Assembly: GCF_016862515.1 (NCBI RefSeq)
Contig: NZ_BONC01000015.1
Location: 1 to 64,000 of the forward strand
Reading direction: 5' to 3'
DNA from: Asanoa iriomotensis
Lineage (GTDB): Bacteria; Actinomycetota; Actinomycetes; Mycobacteriales; Micromonosporaceae
DNA: 64,000 bases
Position numbers and translations under genes: made by a program. The notes beneath the pieces were generated by a model, which did not search any database, was not told the origin of the DNA, and saw nothing but the letters and a program-made list of their open reading frames with translations. Below are positions 61,003 through 64,000 of the stretch, in pieces; position 1 is the first letter of the stretch; each line of letters begins with the position of its first letter.

Positions 61003-61704
61003 ATGACCGATGATCCACTGCTGACCCGGGCCCGCCGGCTCTGGTGTCTGCTGGCCGGGTCACCGGTGGTTTTCGGGGGTACGGGCATCGACATGGCTGT
61101 CGCACCGCGCTCGGCGCTGTGCCCGCCGGGGTGGGTGGGGGTGGTCGCTCTGGGTGAGGTGGCCATCGCGACGGTCCCGGACACGCCGACGATGCGGACG
61201 CTGGCCTGTCTGCCGCGGGAGTCGTGGCTGTCGGCCGGTGCGGTGCTCGCCGGGCTGCCGGTGGTCGAGGAGGTCGGGCCGGCCCGACTGTCGTACCTCG
61301 CGCCTGAGTCGTTCCGGCCCGCGGCGGCCGGGTGCGATGCGGTCGCCGCGGACGATCCGGGGGTGAAGGCGCTGCTCGCCTCGGTGCCCGCCACCGACGA
61401 GTCCGGCCTGGCGGAGATCACGTCGCCGGCGTTCGTGGTCCGCGAGGAGGCGCGGGTGGTCGCGGCGGCCGGCTATCGCCGCTGGCCGGGCGGCACCGCG
61501 CACCTGTCCGTGCTGACCGATCCGGCCGAGCGTGGTCGCGGCCTGGGCCGTTGCGTGGCGTCGGCGGCGGTGTCGGACGCGCTGGCGGAGGGCCTGCTGC
61601 CACAGTGGCGGGCGCGGGAGGAAGCATCGTGCCGGGTGGCGGCGGCGCTGGGGTTCCGGGACCTGGGCTGGCACCTGAGCCTGCGCCTGGCCGAGGAGTC
61701 CTGA
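61003..61704 (+). CDS. GNAT-family N-acetyltransferase
   Basis: A 233-aa protein with the acetyl-CoA motif RGRGLGRCVASAAVSDALAE at about 177 and the preceding strand HLSVLTDPAE. The N-terminal half (residues 1-110) is a separate region and may hold substrate residues or a degenerate second GNAT fold. Substrate is unknown. The start of the SARP-like regulator gene follows 4 bp after its stop, so they are likely one transcript. Confidence 0.82.
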   Translation: MTDDPLLTRARRLWCLLAGSPVVFGGTGIDMAVAPRSALCPPGWVGVVALGEVAIATVPDTPTMRTLACLPRESWLSAGAVLAGLPVVEEVGPARLSYLAPESFRPAAAGCDAVAADDPGVKALLASVPATDESGLAEITSPAFVVREEARVVAAAGYRRWPGGTAHLSVLTDPAERGRGLGRCVASAAVSDALAEGLLPQWRAREEASCRVAAALGFRDLGWHLSLRLAEES

Positions 61705-61708
61705 CCGC

Positions 61709-64000
61709 GTGGCCTTGCCAGTTCATCCGGTCCAGCCGGACGACGATGGCGTTGGTGTGCGCCTACAGGTCCTCGGCCCGTTGCGGGCGTGGCGGGACGG
61801 TGTCGAGCTGGAGATCGGCCCCCGGCAGCAGGCGTACCTGCTGGCCCTGCTGCTGGCTCGGGCGGGCAGGCCGGTCAGCGCCAGCGAGTTGATCGATCTG
61901 ATCTGGGACGACGACGCACCCAGCAGCGCGCTCAACGTCGTCCAGAAGTACGTCGGTGCGTTGCGGCGGCTGCTCGAACCCGCGCTCCCTTCCCGGACTA
62001 CCGGCTCGTACCTGCACCGCCGCGGCAACGCCTACCTGTTGACGGCTCCGTCCGGCATGTTGGACCTGGTGGCCTTCCGGGGGCTCGTCGAGGCGGCGGA
62101 GGAGGCCCTCGCGGGGCATCGTCACGAAACGGCGCTCGATCGCTACATCGAAGCGCTCGGCCTGTGGCAGGGCCGTGCGGGCGAGGGATTCACGCATGGG
62201 CCGACGGCGTTGCCGATCTTCGCGGCCCTCGACGACGAGTTCCACACCGCATGCGCGGCGGCGGCCGAACTGGCGATCTCGCTGGGCCGGCCGGAGCTCC
62301 TGCTGCCGGCCTTGCGGCTGGCCGCATCGACGGCGCCGTTCCATGAATCGGTGCAGGCCAGCCTCATTGCCGTCCTCGGGGCCGCCGGACGCCGTGCGGA
62401 GGCGCTGTCGACGTTCCGGGCGGTCAGCGCCTGCCTTGCCGACGAGCTCGGTGTCGACCCCGGCCCGGCGCTGCAAGCGGCATATCTGCGGGTACTGGCG
62501 CAGCCTCCGACGTCTCCGGTCGTGTCGGGTGCGGACGTCGCGGGTGACGGCCCGTCGGCGCCAGCGGCGGCCGGGCTGGTCGGCCGGGCCGAGGAGCTCG
62601 CCATCCTGCGGCACGCCGTCGAGAAGGCACTCACCGGCCACTCGGCGCTCGCCGTCGTCGAAGGCGAACCGGGCGTGGGCAAGACCCGCCTGCTGCAGGA
62701 GGCCGCCGCCGAAGCGAGCCGGCTCGGCGCGTTCGTGGTCTGGGGTTCCTGCCTGGAAGGTGATGGAACGCCGTCGATGTGGCCGTGGGAGCAGGTGCTC
62801 CGCCCGATCCTCGACAGCCTGCCGGCGCCGTTGCGGGAGCACTGGCTCGCCGGTGAGCTCGGCGGCCTCCTCGAACCGCGAACGGACACGGCGGTCGCGC
62901 CCGCGGTGCCGGACAGCGGCGCCCAGTTCCGCCTGCTCGAACAGGTCGTCACCGTCGTCGGGCAGGCCTCGGCGCAACGGCCCACGCTGCTGATCGTCGA
63001 TGATCTTCAATGGGCGGACATCGCCTCGCTCCGGCTGTTCGGCCACCTCGCGGCCCGGCTACCCGCCGGCACGGTGATCATCGGCGCGTTCCGTGACCGG
63101 GCACCCGTGCCCGGCTCTGAATTGTCGCGGGTCCTGGCCGCGGCCAGTCGGCTGCCGGACCACCGCAGGATCCGGCTCGGCCCGCTCGGCCTGACCGAGG
63201 TCACCGAGCTCATCCGCCGCGAAACCGGCCAGGAACCGGACGCTGACGTCGCCCGCGGCATCCATGCGCGTACGGCTGGCAACCCGTTCTTCGTGCGCGA
63301 GCTGTCCCGGCTCCTGAACGACGGCGGCTCGCTGCGCGACGGCGAGGCGGCCGGGGTGCCCGCCACCGTACGAGACGTGGTCCGCGACCGGCTGACCGGT
63401 CTCGACGACACCGCTCGCGACCTGCTGCAGGTCGCCGCGCTCATCGGCCGCGACGTGGACCTCGCCCTGCTCGCCGGCGCGGCCGGCGTCGAGGTCGCGG
63501 ACTGCCTCGAACGCCTCGAACCGCTTCACGCGCTCGGTCTGCTGGAAACCAGGCCGGAAAGCCCGCACTCGCTCCGGTTCGCGCACGACCTCGTCCGCGA
63601 GTCGGTCACCGAGACCACCACGCGGCAGCAGGCCGTCCGGCTGCATCTGCGCGTTGCCGACGCCCTCGAACGCACCCACGTGGACGACGAGTCTGTCGCC
63701 GAACGCCTCGCGTACCACCTGTGGGCCGCCGGCCCGCTCGCCGACCCGGCTCGCACCGCGAAGGCACTGGCCCGCGCCGGCCGCCGCGCGGCGGCCAAGC
63801 TCGCGTTCGCGGCCGCGGCTCGGCACCTGGAGTCGGCCGCCCAGATCGCGCGCACGGCCGGCCTGCGGGACCTGGAGCTGTCGGTCCTGTCACTGCTCAC
63901 CCTGGTCGCCAGGCGGCACGCGGGATACGGCGGCTCGACGTTCGACCTGCTGGAGCGGGCCGAGTACCTGGCCCGCACGCTCGGCCACGAGACGCAGGCC
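61709..64000 (+). CDS. SARP-AAA ATPase regulator, 3' truncated by window edge
   Basis: At least 764 residues are visible; the gene runs off the right edge. The N-terminal winged helix (VRLQVLGPLRAWRDGVELEI then ASELIDLIWDDDAPSSAL) and BTAD region (to about 260) are followed by an AAA_16-type ATPase with Walker A VEGEPGVGKTRLLQ at about 322 and Walker B LLIVDDLQWAD. Beyond it are helical repeats. A C-terminal LuxR or TPR domain may lie outside the window. GTG at 61709 is chosen with GAGGAG upstream; another GTG at 61757 is possible. It probably activates a metabolite or stress programme. Confidence 0.88.
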   Translation, partial: MALPVHPVQPDDDGVGVRLQVLGPLRAWRDGVELEIGPRQQAYLLALLLARAGRPVSASELIDLIWDDDAPSSALNVVQKYVGALRRLLEPALPSRTTGSYLHRRGNAYLLTAPSGMLDLVAFRGLVEAAEEALAGHRHETALDRYIEALGLWQGRAGEGFTHGPTALPIFAALDDEFHTACAAAAELAISLGRPELLLPALRLAASTAPFHESVQASLIAVLGAAGRRAEALSTFRAVSACLADELGVDPGPALQAAYLRVLAQPPTSPVVSGADVAGDGPSAPAAAGLVGRAEELAILRHAVEKALTGHSALAVVEGEPGVGKTRLLQEAAAEASRLGAFVVWGSCLEGDGTPSMWPWEQVLRPILDSLPAPLREHWLAGELGGLLEPRTDTAVAPAVPDSGAQFRLLEQVVTVVGQASAQRPTLLIVDDLQWADIASLRLFGHLAARLPAGTVIIGAFRDRAPVPGSELSRVLAAASRLPDHRRIRLGPLGLTEVTELIRRETGQEPDADVARGIHARTAGNPFFVRELSRLLNDGGSLRDGEAAGVPATVRDVVRDRLTGLDDTARDLLQVAALIGRDVDLALLAGAAGVEVADCLERLEPLHALGLLETRPESPHSLRFAHDLVRESVTETTTRQQAVRLHLRVADALERTHVDDESVAERLAYHLWAAGPLADPARTAKALARAGRRAAAKLAFAAAARHLESAAQIARTAGLRDLELSVLSLLTLVARRHAGYGGSTFDLLERAEYLARTLGHETQA

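Noticed and set aside
1-64000. CRISPR arrays, tRNA, rRNA, transposons or prophage
   Set aside because: No spaced direct repeats, tRNA-like folds, transposase or phage genes were seen on reading both strands.

Overview
The window is high-GC actinobacterial DNA. GTG starts, GTGA/ATGA overlaps, several ECF sigma factors, AfsR-type regulators, F420-type enzymes and many secreted hydrolases point to a filamentous or sporulating actinomycete. The gene set suggests Micromonosporaceae (Actinoplanes-like); this is inferred from gene content, not from a marker gene. I count 62 protein-coding genes, the last running off the right edge. I saw no rRNA, tRNA, CRISPR array, transposase or phage module.

Layout. 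1-5.4 kb: a QorB-like oxidoreductase, a secreted S1 protease and a very large secreted protein (PA14, sugar-dehydrogenase-like propeller, CBM, discoidin, DUF1080). 5.4-7.6 kb: a DUF5753 helix-turn-helix regulator flanked by two homologous small 'CPTIY' proteins, then two tiny membrane proteins. 7.6-10.4 kb: a methyltransferase, a DGPF/YCII protein coupled to an ECF42-type sigma factor, and a small ORF. 10.4-16 kb: an M48 protease, an orphan HypF C-terminal domain, a MarR-MFS pair with a perfect palindromic operator, ArfB and a ROK kinase.

16.1-19.8 kb holds the most interesting locus. A 56-aa cysteine-rich precursor peptide (leader ending ASA, then a 33-aa core with 7 Cys) is followed by a hairpin. 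Then come a MauE-like redox membrane protein, a membrane-anchored thioredoxin (CGPC), an ABC exporter without its own peptidase domain, and an S26 signal peptidase. Together they read as a make, oxidise, export and cleave pathway for a disulfide-rich secreted peptide. A large SARP/NB-ARC/TPR regulator lies just beyond, separated by a PPC/DUF296 gene.

23-31 kb: a membrane GTPase with a partner protein, an enoyl-CoA hydratase, a LigD-type polymerase, a quinone reductase, a GH18 chitinase with ricin-type lectin, an F420-type reductase, and a P19/Tp34-like protein. 31-37 kb: a kinase-like phosphotransferase; a tightly coupled four-gene operon (ECF sigma, anti-sigma-like, membrane protein, deacetylase-glycosyltransferase fusion); and an acyl-CoA ligase. 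37-45 kb: small secreted and F420-type proteins, a lipoprotein with all six copper ligands of peptidylglycine monooxygenase, a SigE-family sigma with a membrane partner, a 2-hydroxyacid dehydrogenase, and two paralogous LPxTG surface proteins separated by a 38-bp perfect palindrome.

45-64 kb: a Ser/Thr kinase whose 3' end is followed by two decayed tandem copies of itself, a GT39-like membrane glycosyltransferase, a phosphodiesterase, a large conserved membrane protein, a complete peptide ABC importer (five genes), DUF1684, a LuxR-type regulator, a 1152-aa subtilisin, a GNAT and a truncated SARP-AAA regulator.
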